Origin: Haliotis asinina
Taxonomy: Eukaryota; Mollusca; Gastropoda; Lepetellida; Haliotidae
Direction: 5' to 3'
Length of the DNA: 64,000 bases
Assembly (NCBI RefSeq): GCF_037392515.1
Contig: NC_090291.1
Span: 20,500,001-20,564,000 of the forward strand
Numbering within the stretch: the stretch's first letter is position 1; each line of letters opens with the position of its first letter. The notes beneath the pieces are model-generated. The model ran no database searches, had not been told where the DNA came from, and saw nothing but the letters and a program-made list of their open reading frames with translations. This document shows positions 54,835 through 64,000 of the stretch, piece by piece. A program made the position numbers and the translations under genes.

Positions 54835-57084
54835 ATGTTTTATCAAATGACCGTAGTTTTCGTTATTTTAGAATGTGTTTCACTTCACTCAATGGCATCT
54901 TTGTCCGATGTGACATCTCTGGTGTTTGGGGATTCTTCACATGGAATTGTTGCTGCCTTTGGCGACTTCGATGCTGATAAATCAACTGATATTTTTGTCC
55001 TGTCAGAAGATGGTAATGTACAAATTAACTCTTGACAGTGACTCATAATTATATCTTGATATGATGTGTTATAGGTTATATATTTTGAGTAAAGATTCCA
55101 ACCATGATAACATACGTTTTTTCACAAACACAAATGACAAACTGACTGACATAACGTATCTAAGGAACTGATTTTATGGTGTGATCAGTGAAGATCCAGG
55201 GTAGAACAGCAACCCATGCTTGCCATAGGCTTGTCATATGAGTGGTTAACGAAGTGGGTGGTCAGGCTCGCTGATTTGGTTGACACATCGTTCCCATTTG
55301 CCCAGATCTATGCTCGTGTTATTGATCACTGGATTGTCTGGTCCAGATTGGATTATTGACAGAACGCCACCATATAGCTGGAATATTGCTGATTGCAGTG
55401 CAAAACTAAACTCACTCACTCACTGGTGTGGTGCCCATAATTTTCTGTCTTATCAAATGGCATGTGTAATGGTGATATAACGAACCCATGCTTTTAATGC
55501 ATGAATTTAGTGAAATATCTTCTTTTCCTTTCTGTTAATTTGTTCTGTATGTCCTTTGTCAATAACAATGTGTGTATATAGATTAAACGAACCATTAAGG
55601 TCGTGTCACTTATAAGAATAAAATAAACTTCCACAGCCACTTGTAGCTTTTTATAGCTTAAATATACAGCTGAATGAAAGTGATTTGCTGGATTAAATTC
55701 TAATAGTTTATCTCTAGTTACACCCTGAATCAAAACAGTTAATTATTGCCTTTTAAATTGGCTAATCGTCCTGATCAGTTCCAATGTTCGAAGTGAAGTT
55801 ACAGATTTGCTCACTGACAGCAAGTAACTCTTATGTATGTGTCAATGAATAAATACTTAGAGTCAGTGCTCCGAGTATCATACAGGCTCCTAAGTTCCGT
55901 TACTTCCGTACACTTTGAATTTTGCGCAATAGGTTATTACGTTTACGTGTGGCAAAACCGGACCTTTGTCGGTTGAAATGTGGTAATCCCCATCTCTATT
56001 TTTAGCTATCATGTGTATTTGTCATGTGCTTTCCCTTTCGATATATGATTGGTTACCGCAATGTGCACTTGCACAATAGCGACTCTCTCCACTCCTTGCC
56101 AGGTGACGTCAAGGTCACGATCCGCGAACCTCAACACATGACAGCTCAAAGCGGGAAATATAAAAAGCATTTACGGTATGGAAGCCCTGAATAATGTAAT
56201 ATTCTGTGACAAGTGCTGACAGGTGGCCTCATTCACATATTACACATTGCGGTGCCAAGTTTGATTCAGTAGGATTCAGTAGTTTCGTGGCTGTTTTCTC
56301 AATTTTAACAGGCGCTGTACCACAAATTGGTGGTAGTCCCGTTGATAACACGTAATGTAACCCATTAGTTAAAACGCGGTTTTGAGGAAAGTGCTCAGTT
56401 GTATAACAATGGGAATTCTGCCCACAAGAAGTATTGCACAAACATACTTTCTTCAGAATAACGCCACTAAATCAAACAGTCTTATGGCCTATCTTGTATT
56501 ATAATCTTGTATTGTTCAAACTCTTACCTTCTGCAATGCATTTCAGGACATACAACATATCGACACTGTCCCCACGAGAAGTTGTGGTGCACCACTGTAC
56601 TACAGGTTCTCCCAGTTAGTGATTCGGTTTCCAGGGGTTTTTTTGTTAACAACACTTGAAATACTATTTTCCTGTATTGCAGTGCATAAACTCCTTGTGT
56701 CAAAACCATAAATTCATTTTTAAATTCGTTTCCTTCTGATGCTAAGTGAAATCTCTATTCCCATGCTTCTGTTATCTGGCGTGTTAACAGTTCACTGTGT
56801 CACTTTGGAAGGACACGCTGATTCAACCTCAAACCATTGATGACGATGATGCACTGTTACTACGTCACTGCAATTCAAATTTTCCCACGGAATGTATCAG
56901 CAGGGACAACCCCCCTACCCCAAACTCCCCAGAGCGTGCTACAAGTCAGTTACCCAACCCAAAACTCTTATTGCATGTCTTATCTTATAACCGTTGGAAT
57001 TTCTAGTTTATTGTTGTAGTAAAACTACTTGGTGTGTATTTCCTGTGTTTGTTTTCAAATGCTTTCAGAAATATATTTGTGTAT

Positions 57085-57118
<34 letters not shown>

Positions 57119-58697
57119 TATTATAATATACTTATCTCTGAAGGATCAAATGAAGAATAAAGCTTTACATTTAAACAAATATGCATTTTCAACATTAGCT
57201 AAGATTGACAACACTCGATATTCATCAACTCAAGTTCTTTATGTTCTAGTGATAACTATGAATAAAGAAATGTAAAAATGAATAGAGTTTTGAACTTGAT
57301 TTACCTTCAGTCATTATTCCGAGTTAATAATTAATCAGTACATGTAGATGTAAAATGTATTAAGAGCTAACAGCAGTGAAAGTGTCATTTAGATAGTGTA
57401 CGGAATTAAAATATGTGTACGATGTTAGAAAAAATAGTGTACTGTATTACAGTCACTCTGTACAAATTGAAATAACTAAGGGTAGCCTCCTTTCTCTGAA
57501 CACATGGTAAAAACGGAAAATGGAATGGACAACCAGTTTAATGAGCAGGCAAAATGATTGGATGACCTTTTAAACAAAAAGCGCCATGACGTAGTATTTG
57601 TAACCGAAGCGATTCAGGTGATGCCTGTGGCCAAATGTGTACGGTATTCGGAGCACTGACTCTGAAAAACTCCCCACATCTCTTACTTTGAATGAGTCAT
57701 AGGACATGGTTACATATAATCATTCTTTATGGATCTACTAATGGAACAGAGAAAGTCTTGAGAAACATGATGCTTTTGGTTACATGTGTGCACAATTATC
57801 ACGTTTCATCTATTCATAGGTTTTGCTATCAGTGCGAAGTGAGTCATGAAATAGTCATCTAGTTTTTAGATTCAGCACATTGTCACATGCCTGCAGCATA
57901 TTGTGTTAAACAGTAGTGTCATGTACTATCTGATGCAGCTCTCATAGTATTTGCTGATTCATGAATATTTTTGTTTTTCAGGGAAAAGATTGTGTTTACT
58001 TCTGGGTCATGCTGAGGTGACGCCCACTGTGACAGACATTCCCTTTAAGAATCGCACTGTTCTTGATGCTAGTGATATTGACCCTTTCACAGTCACCAGT
58101 GTCGTGCCAGCAGATTTCGATGGGGACTCTATGATGGACGTGATGCTAATACTTCAGGATAAAAGCCAGCCAACCAGCTCCTTGAGTGTCAGGATTTACT
58201 GGGGAAATGGACTTAATCTGGATAGAAGTAAGGGAAAAATATACCTAGAAAAATGTCAGAGACTGACTGAAGAAATAAGACCTGTAACTCCTGCAAACAA
58301 ACAGTCTTAGTACTAAGCTAGCTCCCAGATCCCTTTGGGCACACCAACTTGTGATATGCGAGATGGACCCCAGTTTAATTCTGGTAGCAGATTTCCGGTG
58401 ACAAGGATGTCTTTAAGAACCAGTTCTGGTTCGAAGTTGCGTGACTGCCAAATATGACTATACTATGTGTATATTGTTTGTCACAGGAAGTACTAATGTC
58501 TTGTGAAAGAGGCCTGACCTACTTACGAGTCCTATGACTAGTTTATACTCAGGGTTTCAAGTAAGCATGTTCTATGCTAACAATATTCACTGGTTGTATC
58601 TTTTTTGTGTGTCTTATTAAAGGTGAATTGTTATTTGCATTTCAGAAACCTACCTGAATCTGAATGAAACATTAAGGGATCAACCACAAGTTTTTGA
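54835..58697 (+). CDS. ITFG1: T-cell immunomodulatory protein / LINKIN, 5' part
   Basis: Three coding exons, 54835-55012, 57982-58227 and 58646-58697, with consistent phases (1, 1, 2) and donors GTAATG, GTAAGG and GTAAGT; the gene runs past 64,000. Residues 1-21 are a hydrophobic signal peptide. Then VTSLVFGDSSHGIVAAFGDF resembles human VTAELFGAEAWGTLAAFGDL. Calcium-loop FG-GAP motifs DFDADKSTD (44-52) and DFDGDSMMD (104-112) follow, with PFKNRTVLD at 80-88 (N-glycosylation site at N83) and NLNETLRDQPQVF at 146-158. ITFG1 is a type I membrane protein with a beta-propeller-like FG-GAP ectodomain, linked to epithelial adhesion (LINKIN) and T-cell modulation. Start chosen because the upstream ATG at 54826 quickly meets a stop. 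Divergent neighbour of PHKB. Confidence 0.9.
55190..55432 (+). repeat. SINE family B, nearly full length
   Basis: Starts at the AGGGTAGAACAGCAACCCATG head, then GGTGGTCAGGCTCGCTGA, GATCACTGGATTGTCTGG, CCACCATATAGCTGGAATAT and a (CACT)n tail at about 55,415-55,425. It lies in ITFG1 intron 1. Confidence 0.85.
56104..56117 (+). promoter_or_regulatory. Overlapping CRE and ERR-type elements
   Basis: TGACGTCA (56104-56111) is the full palindromic CREB/ATF site, and TCAAGGTCA (56109-56117) is the extended ERR/SF-1 half-site, sharing three bases with it. Nearby are an inverted CCAAT (ATTGG, about 56,047), GCGGGAAA (E2F-like, about 56,153) and TATAAA (about 56,160). It lies inside the candidate transposon in ITFG1 intron 1, so the cluster may be transposon-derived. 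Confidence 0.35.
57086..57117. repeat. (AAT)n microsatellite
   Basis: About ten AAT units. Confidence 0.95.
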
Positions 58698-58714
58698 GTA
58701 AGTCATTTGATTTT

Positions 58715-58808
58715 GATTACTGGATTTTCTAGTCCAGCCACTAGTATTTACAGACTGCTGCCATATTGCTAGAATATTACTGAGTGTGGTGTTCAACAAC
58801 AAAGGAAG
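58715..58808 (+). repeat. SINE family B fragment
   Basis: GATTACTGGATTTTCTAGTC, TTTACAGACTGCTGCCATA, AATATTACTGAGTGTGGTG. It begins just after the ITFG1 exon 3 donor. Confidence 0.7.
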
Positions 58809-58898
58809 AGAAAGTCTCGAGTAAGCTTCCTGAATTTTTAACTCACCTGACTTAAAGTGGATCATTGAATATGCCTTTAGCAATTCAGGAAGCTTTCA

Positions 58899-59050
58899 AT
58901 ATCCCTGGGGGCAGTTGGGAAGCCTGGCCCATCTCACCGAAGACCTGGGTTCAAATGCCCACATGGGTACAGCGTCCATTTCTGGTGTCCACCGCTATGA
59001 TGTTGCTGAAATATGGCAAAAAACGGCTTAGTATTAATCTCAGTCAGTCA
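58899..59050 (+). repeat. SINE family A
   Basis: GGGGGCAGTTGGGAAGCCTGG head, CGAAGACCTGGGTTCAAATGCC (B-box-like), CACATGGGTACAGCG, CCATTTCTGGTGTCCACCG, then a decayed AATCTCAGTCAGTCAG tail. It lies in ITFG1 intron 3. Confidence 0.8.
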
Positions 59051-59759
59051 GTTGATATGGCTGCTATCTGTTCCATATAGAAAAAGAACCCCAACATTCT
59101 TTTTCAGAAGAAGTCCTCCTTGGGGTACATATATAGCATTAAAATGTCCATTTAAAAATGCCTACGACAGTTGTAACAATATTGAATAAATATTTTACAA
59201 AACAAAAACTCGTTTTTGTCTTGTGAGACCACCCCTACAGGGCCCCCACCCGGGCCCCTTAACAGCCAAGAGCAGGTAACTCTCGCCGTGTACCTCATAC
59301 CTCACTTTTCATGCTGTCGTCTTTGAGGACAGTCGTCCATCAGCAAGCTCTCATACTTAGAGAACCTACGAATTGAAGAGAAATGAGTGAGAAAGCTACG
59401 AAAACCGTATGTATGGTTCCTTTTTAACGCACGGGCGGTATTAGGAATGCATATTTCACTCTTTTTCATTCATGAAATGTTGTAACTTTCCGTGGCTACC
59501 GTGGTCTTCAGTCATGTGGCTGACAAGATGGCGGGCGGCACGTACCTGGTGGTTATTTCTTCTGCCTATTCTTTTAGGTGGTTTTAAATACAAACCAGAT
59601 ATTTGTATGGTTTTTTACCTTTCTTTTCCATGGTAAAGAAATACTTATATGCTATTGTATGTTTTCATAAATAGCTTTCTTATTATTTAACGGTTAAATA
59701 TCGCCAGTGCGTATTATTGTTTCTGTTAAATACTCATGTGTTTGTTGGATTAACGGGCC

Positions 59760-61643
59760 TTGCTATTAATCATAGCACGGTTCGGTTTTTTCCAGTTCAA
59801 GGGGTGTGCTACTTGTAACGCAAAACTCCCCCCGAGGGATAAGCATATTCTGTGCCTGCGTTGCTTGGCGGAGGAAGCTCACGACGAGCAAGGATGCGCC
59901 GTATGTCAGGACTTTTCCCCCAGGGCTCAAAAATCCCGTCATGCAGACTTGATCTTTTATAGATCTTTGATCCAGGCGGGGGGGGATATTTGGGCTCAGG
60001 AGCCGCCTTCAAAAAAAGCCAAAAAAGATATTAAGAAGGCGTCTTCGGCTTCAGTCTCGGGGGGGGATACGGCAAAACCAGCGAAGGGTACTTCGGTTCC
60101 ACCTCCAGCGGTGGCTTCTACCTCCGCAGCACCTCCCACTGAACCCTCGCAACCGTTAACATTTGATTTACTTTCGTCTTTGTTACAGCAGCAAATGGCG
60201 TCGGTGCATACCCTGATTTCGGATGCGATGTCCGGTCTCCGTCAGGAGATCGGCGTTCGTCCGGAGTCGGGTGTGTATCCGGCTTCGGCTTCCATGGGAC
60301 TCCCCAGCCACGCCTCTGGCGCCGGTGTGGGGACTTCCATTAGGGGTGCGCAGGAACCGACTTTAGAGTCGGTTGCCAGCCACTCCGAGGTTGCCAGTGT
60401 TGGTCATGGGACCATGCCTATGTTGGGAGCGTTGCCGGCGATCCGCCACCCAGACTCAGTCTCGGGCATCGGGTCTATGGCGTCGGGCCGCTCGGCTCTG
60501 CTCGGGCCTCTCTCTCTTTCGGATGTTCCCTCGACCGATCCCCCGGAGCTATCCTTAGATGACAGATCTGAGGTGTCACTCATGGGGGATCGCGCCGAGG
60601 AGATAATGGAGGAGGGGGAGGACCGGGGTGGGCCGAGTGAGTTTTCGTTTTCGCTCGGCGCCTCGCTGAGGCAGGTACGGGAGCGTATTGCTTCTGTCCT
60701 GCCGCAGGTCGTGGTTGCTTCGGCGACACCTGACCCCGAGGAATTCCGACTGCCGGGTGAGGCTTTTGCCCCAGCCAAGGTGGTGGATTCTCGGTTGCGC
60801 ATCCTCCCTTCTATTTTGTCAGAAGTGATTAACCCTCTTTTAACGGGAGCGCGGTCACGCTTCGATTTGCCGGAGCTAGACCGACGTTACCTGATGGGTG
60901 ATCTTGACTTGTATAACCCTCCAGTGGTCGACGACTGTATCTATGCATCGGTCGCCCTGGGGGGTTCCTCTGGCAGCTCCTTAGCTTCGACTAAGCAAGG
61001 ACGCCGCCTGCCTCCGTTCACCTCTAACGTTACTGCCCTCAAATCGGCTTATAGGTCGTTTGAGGAGCAGTACCGAAATGCAGCTCAATGCCTTAAGGTC
61101 ACAATACACGCCGCATATACTTCGGTATTGCAGCGTCGGCTTGTTGACGGCGGCGGTGTTGAGGAGGAGTGTGTTTCCCCTACGCTCGCTCAACAGCTTA
61201 CGGAGGTGCAGTCACATCTGGCGCGGGACTCGATCAGGTCCTCGGCGTGTCAGATGATGTCTGCAGTTATGGGCCTCCGTAGACTGTGGCTGTCCGTGGC
61301 ACGGTATTCGCCGGCCACTCAACAAGCGCTACTTTCACTGTCATTCCGGATGGGATCTACTCTCTTCCCGGGAGCGGCATCAGTAATCCGGGAGGCCGCG
61401 GAGGCTGTGTCTACATTCAAGGAGTCTAAACCCTTGTTAGAACAGCCTCACACTTCTCGTGCGCGTCCCCCGGTGCTTTCCTCCGCTTATCCTTCGGCTC
61501 CGGCCAAGGACTCTGCTAAGTGGGCACAGCCCTTGCAGGCGCGGAAGGGTAAGGGTAAGGGTAGGGGCAAGGGCAAGGGCAAGGCTGCGGCGCCCCAGCA
61601 TCCTTTTCCGAGGAAAGGGAAGTCGGCCCCGGCTTCCCAGTAA
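59760..61643 (+). CDS. DIRS-like element gag-type protein
   Basis: A frame of about 610 residues. It has an N-terminal Cys-rich module (GCATCNAKLP, LCLRCLAEEAH, GCAVCQDF: paired CxxC motifs about 10-15 residues apart), then a Ser/Pro/Ala-rich stretch, an acidic region (DRAEEIMEEGEDRGG), an alpha-helical region, and a basic tail of GK repeats. Such zinc-binding N-termini and basic tails are seen in first-frame proteins of DIRS elements. The true start is unclear: no ATG precedes the Cys module in frame, and an acceptor-like TTTTTTCCAG lies just before it. Confidence 0.75.
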   Translation: MLLIIARFGFFQFKGCATCNAKLPPRDKHILCLRCLAEEAHDEQGCAVCQDFSPRAQKSRHADLIFYRSLIQAGGDIWAQEPPSKKAKKDIKKASSASVSGGDTAKPAKGTSVPPPAVASTSAAPPTEPSQPLTFDLLSSLLQQQMASVHTLISDAMSGLRQEIGVRPESGVYPASASMGLPSHASGAGVGTSIRGAQEPTLESVASHSEVASVGHGTMPMLGALPAIRHPDSVSGIGSMASGRSALLGPLSLSDVPSTDPPELSLDDRSEVSLMGDRAEEIMEEGEDRGGPSEFSFSLGASLRQVRERIASVLPQVVVASATPDPEEFRLPGEAFAPAKVVDSRLRILPSILSEVINPLLTGARSRFDLPELDRRYLMGDLDLYNPPVVDDCIYASVALGGSSGSSLASTKQGRRLPPFTSNVTALKSAYRSFEEQYRNAAQCLKVTIHAAYTSVLQRRLVDGGGVEEECVSPTLAQQLTEVQSHLARDSIRSSACQMMSAVMGLRRLWLSVARYSPATQQALLSLSFRMGSTLFPGAASVIREAAEAVSTFKESKPLLEQPHTSRARPPVLSSAYPSAPAKDSAKWAQPLQARKGKGKGRGKGKGKAAAPQHPFPRKGKSAPASQ

Positions 61644-61660
61644 GTCATCCTCCGGAGCCC

Positions 61661-63760
61661 TTGCAAGTGATCCCGAATCAAGCAGTCGGAGCACTGCCGA
61701 CGTCGGGCATTCATTGCCTTCTGCCAAACCTTCCTGTGGGTGGCCGCCTTTCCCACTTCCTGTCGGATTGGGAAAAGGTAACCTCCAACCCCTGGGTCCT
61801 ATCCACACTCAGGGACGGCCACTTACCACTATGGAAGAGAGACCCGCCTCCCTTTTCCGGAATTCGGCGCACTCCTGTGCCGGTAGTTCCGGAGAAAGCC
61901 GAGGTTCTCCGCGCCGAGGTTCAGTCTTTACTGGACAAGGCGGCCATCGAGGTGGTTCCAGGGGGCCAGGAACAAGAGGGATTTTACTCCACTTATTTCC
62001 TGGTCACCAAAAAGGACGGAGGGTTCAGACCGATTCTCAATCTCAAACGGCTGAACACTATGCTGCAGGTACCGTCATTCAAGATGGAGACACTACGGTC
62101 AGTGATCTCATCTGTAGAAAGAGGCGACTGGCTTACGTCCATCGACCTCAAGGATGCGTACCTGCATGTTCCGATGCATCCCGAGTTCAGGAAGTACCTG
62201 CGGTTCTCCTTCGACGGGGTATGCTATCAGTTTCGGGTGCTTCCCTTCGGCATCGCTACGGCTCCGAGGGTATTCACCAAGCTTATGTTAATCCCAGCGC
62301 AAGTGGCCAGGTCACAGGGCAGGTGTTGTCACCCGTACCTGGACGATTGGCTTATACGAGCACTTGCCGCTCACTTGAGTCGAGACGCAACATTCGCCAT
62401 AATGTGTATTCTCACCAGGTTGGGCTGGATTATCAATCTCAAGAAGTCAGACCTAGTTCCTACACAGGATCTGATCTTCTTAGGCGCACGGTTCGACACA
62501 GCGAGAGGCATAGTCTCCCTGTCGCCGGATCGGATCTCCAAAGTTCAGAGAGTTGTTATGCAATTCCTCGAGTCCCCCTCGGCTTCGGCTCGGGTTTGGC
62601 TCCAGTTGCTAGGCAACATGGCAGCGACGGTGGACGTTGTTTGGAGGGCGCGGTTGAGGATGCGACCCATTCAGTACGCCTTGGCGCGAATGTGGTCCCA
62701 CGGCAGGAGTTACGAGATGATTCTCCTCACTCCGGAGTGGCTCCTTCCTCATTTACGGTGGTGGACAGTGGTAGGGAATCTATCCAGGGGGTTACCCCTG
62801 GACGCTCCCTCACCAACCCTTTCAATTCAGACGGACGCTTCCCTCACAGGGTGGGGTGGCGTGCTGGGCGCCCATTCAGTTTCGGGCCTATGGTTACGGC
62901 ACGAAACGCGCCTGCACATCAATGTGCTCGAATTGAGAGCTGTCCGGCTAGTGTTCCAACACTTTCGGGAGACGGTTCGAGGCTGTGTGGTACGTCTAGA
63001 GATGGACAACCAGACGGCAATGACCTATATCCTGAAACAGGGCGGTACGGTTTCTCCGTCCCTCCTAGAGGAGGCGTGGCACTTTCTACAGTGGTGCGAC
63101 CGGTTCAATGTTCGGGTGTGTCCCGTGTATCTCCCCGGGGTGGACAATGTTCGAGCAGACGCGCTCTCTCGATGTGTCCTAGCTCCTCACGAGTGGATGT
63201 TGCATCGGGAGATATTCGGGATTATCTCCCGGTTGTTCGGATCGTTCCAGGTGGATCTGTTTGCCTCTGGGGGGACGAACCAGATTCCGGTGTTTTGTTC
63301 TCGGATACCGGATCCGAGAGCCATCGCTCAGGACGCTTTCCAGCTCGATTGGACGGACAGGGTATTGTGGGCGTTCCCACCTCTGCCGCTGATTCCCAGG
63401 GTCCTCTCGCAGCTTGCCACCCAACCAGCTCGACTGTTAGTGCTTCTTGCTCCTCTTTGGTCGTCTCAAAGCTGGTTTCCGGTAATGATGAGGTTTCTGG
63501 CATTGCCTCCTGTCCTTTTACCCTTTCAACCGGACTTACTATCCCAGAACGGAGCGCTGCACCCGAATCCCAGGATTCAGTGGGTGGCCTGGCCACTGTC
63601 AGGAATCGCCTCCAAGCGAGCGGAATTTCTGCACCAGTTGCAGACACAATTCTGGCTTCGCGGAGGGATTCGACAAACGTTCAATATGAGGATAGATGGG
63701 CCTGTTATGCGCGCTGGTGTGTCAACAGGGGGATTCTTGATCCCTTTTCTTCAACTCTAG
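61661..63760 (+). CDS. DIRS-like reverse transcriptase and RNase H
   Basis: About 700 codons, beginning just after the gag-type frame in a different reading frame. The reverse transcriptase palm shows FRPILNLKRLN, SIDLKDAYLHVPMHPE, FRVLPFGIATAPRVFTK and the active-site YLDDWLI. RNase H follows with IQTDASLTGWGG, NVLELRAV, RLEMDNQTA and VDNVRADALSR. A tail contains FQVDLFASGGTNQ and the DP-rich segment common to DIRS and Ngaro elements. The product would copy the element RNA. Confidence 0.88.
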   Translation: MQVIPNQAVGALPTSGIHCLLPNLPVGGRLSHFLSDWEKVTSNPWVLSTLRDGHLPLWKRDPPPFSGIRRTPVPVVPEKAEVLRAEVQSLLDKAAIEVVPGGQEQEGFYSTYFLVTKKDGGFRPILNLKRLNTMLQVPSFKMETLRSVISSVERGDWLTSIDLKDAYLHVPMHPEFRKYLRFSFDGVCYQFRVLPFGIATAPRVFTKLMLIPAQVARSQGRCCHPYLDDWLIRALAAHLSRDATFAIMCILTRLGWIINLKKSDLVPTQDLIFLGARFDTARGIVSLSPDRISKVQRVVMQFLESPSASARVWLQLLGNMAATVDVVWRARLRMRPIQYALARMWSHGRSYEMILLTPEWLLPHLRWWTVVGNLSRGLPLDAPSPTLSIQTDASLTGWGGVLGAHSVSGLWLRHETRLHINVLELRAVRLVFQHFRETVRGCVVRLEMDNQTAMTYILKQGGTVSPSLLEEAWHFLQWCDRFNVRVCPVYLPGVDNVRADALSRCVLAPHEWMLHREIFGIISRLFGSFQVDLFASGGTNQIPVFCSRIPDPRAIAQDAFQLDWTDRVLWAFPPLPLIPRVLSQLATQPARLLVLLAPLWSSQSWFPVMMRFLALPPVLLPFQPDLLSQNGALHPNPRIQWVAWPLSGIASKRAEFLHQLQTQFWLRGGIRQTFNMRIDGPVMRAGVSTGGFLIPFLQL

Positions 63761-64000
63761 TTGAAGTACTGGAATTTTTGCAGTCCCGGTTAGAGTCAGG
63801 CCTAGCCGCCTCTACTATCCGGGGCTATTCCACGGCCATTTCGGCATTCCATATTCCTGTTGACGGTGCTCTCTTGGGGCAGCACCCTCTTGTTCAGCGT
63901 TTTTTAGCGGGTGTGGATAGGATCCGTCCGACTGTCCGGCGGATTAGTCCCCCGTGGGACTTGTCAGTCGTTCTTGACTGGTTGTCCGGTCCTCTTTTTC
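63740..64000 (+). CDS. DIRS-like tyrosine recombinase, N-terminal part
   Basis: After the RT/RNase H frame a new frame reads EVLEFLQSRLESGLAAST, RGYSTAISAFH, HPLVQRFLAGVDRIRP and continues to the window edge. This is the core-binding (SAM-like) domain seen at the start of DIRS tyrosine recombinases. The catalytic domain lies beyond the window. Confidence 0.7.

Larger units (their letters stand above)
55859..57663. mobile_element. Candidate 1.8-kb terminal-inverted-repeat element
   Basis: AGAGTCAGTGCTCCGA plus about 9 further bases (55859-55883) is matched in reverse complement at 57638-57663 with about three mismatches over 25 bp. No transposase and no clear target duplication, so the superfamily is unassigned. 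The interior holds an AAT microsatellite and a promoter-like cluster at about 56,045-56,165. It lies in ITFG1 intron 1. Confidence 0.55.
59250..64000 (+). mobile_element. Young-looking DIRS-like retroelement, cut by window end
   Basis: GC-rich block unlike the AT-rich surroundings. Its order is gag-like frame, reverse transcriptase/RNase H frame, then the start of a tyrosine recombinase frame, which is the DIRS order and lacks a DDE integrase. Long uninterrupted frames suggest a recent copy that looks whole as far as it is visible. The left boundary near 59.25 kb is approximate because the terminal inverted repeat cannot be confirmed without the right end. It is in sense orientation within ITFG1 intron 3. 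Confidence 0.88.

Overview
This is animal nuclear DNA, most likely from a marine gastropod close to abalone (Haliotis). The clues are AT-rich introns and intergenic DNA, spliced genes, and many copies of two short interspersed repeats that end in (CACT)n/(AGTG)n tails and carry the phrase 'AATATTCCAGCTATATGG', which I recall as very common in abalone. The species call is inference from remembered repeats; no search was run.

Layout. 1-8.4 kb: intergenic, with SINE fragments, a microsatellite and one palindromic MITE, and no gene I recognise. 8.4-16.6 kb (+): a TP53INP-family gene (autophagy and transcription co-regulator), with a probable noncoding first exon, two coding exons (10932-11073 and 12750-13447, 279 aa) and a long 3' UTR. 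16.6-21.1 kb: convergent intergenic DNA and the probable PHKB 3' UTR. 21,099-52,184 (-): a complete PHKB gene (phosphorylase kinase regulatory beta subunit). All 24 coding exons can be placed with consistent phase, giving 1077 aa and a C-terminal CaaX box. Its introns hold most of the mobile DNA: a fossil DIRS-like retroelement with inverted ends, two copies of a 1.74-kb TTAA-flanked element (one split by an insertion carrying a Tc1 transposon), a hAT-type MITE, tandem-repeat elements and SINEs. 52.2-54.8 kb: the shared upstream region of a divergent gene pair. 54,835 onward (+): the first three coding exons of ITFG1 (TIP/LINKIN, FG-GAP membrane protein), which continues beyond the window. About 59.25-64 kb: a GC-rich, young-looking DIRS-like retroelement inside an ITFG1 intron, cut by the window edge.

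How the genes relate. PHKB and ITFG1 lie head to head, as I recall them lying at human 16q12.1, so the pair looks like ancient linkage, possibly with a shared promoter. PHKB is part of the kinase that switches on glycogen phosphorylase, ITFG1 is a surface/adhesion protein, and TP53INP links stress to autophagy and transcription. No bacterial-style operon, CRISPR array or clearly new multi-gene system is visible. The most notable signals are the conserved divergent pair, a PHKB that lacks the vertebrate PKA-target segments, a splice-donor sequence that has multiplied into a minisatellite, and two DIRS-like elements of very different age.
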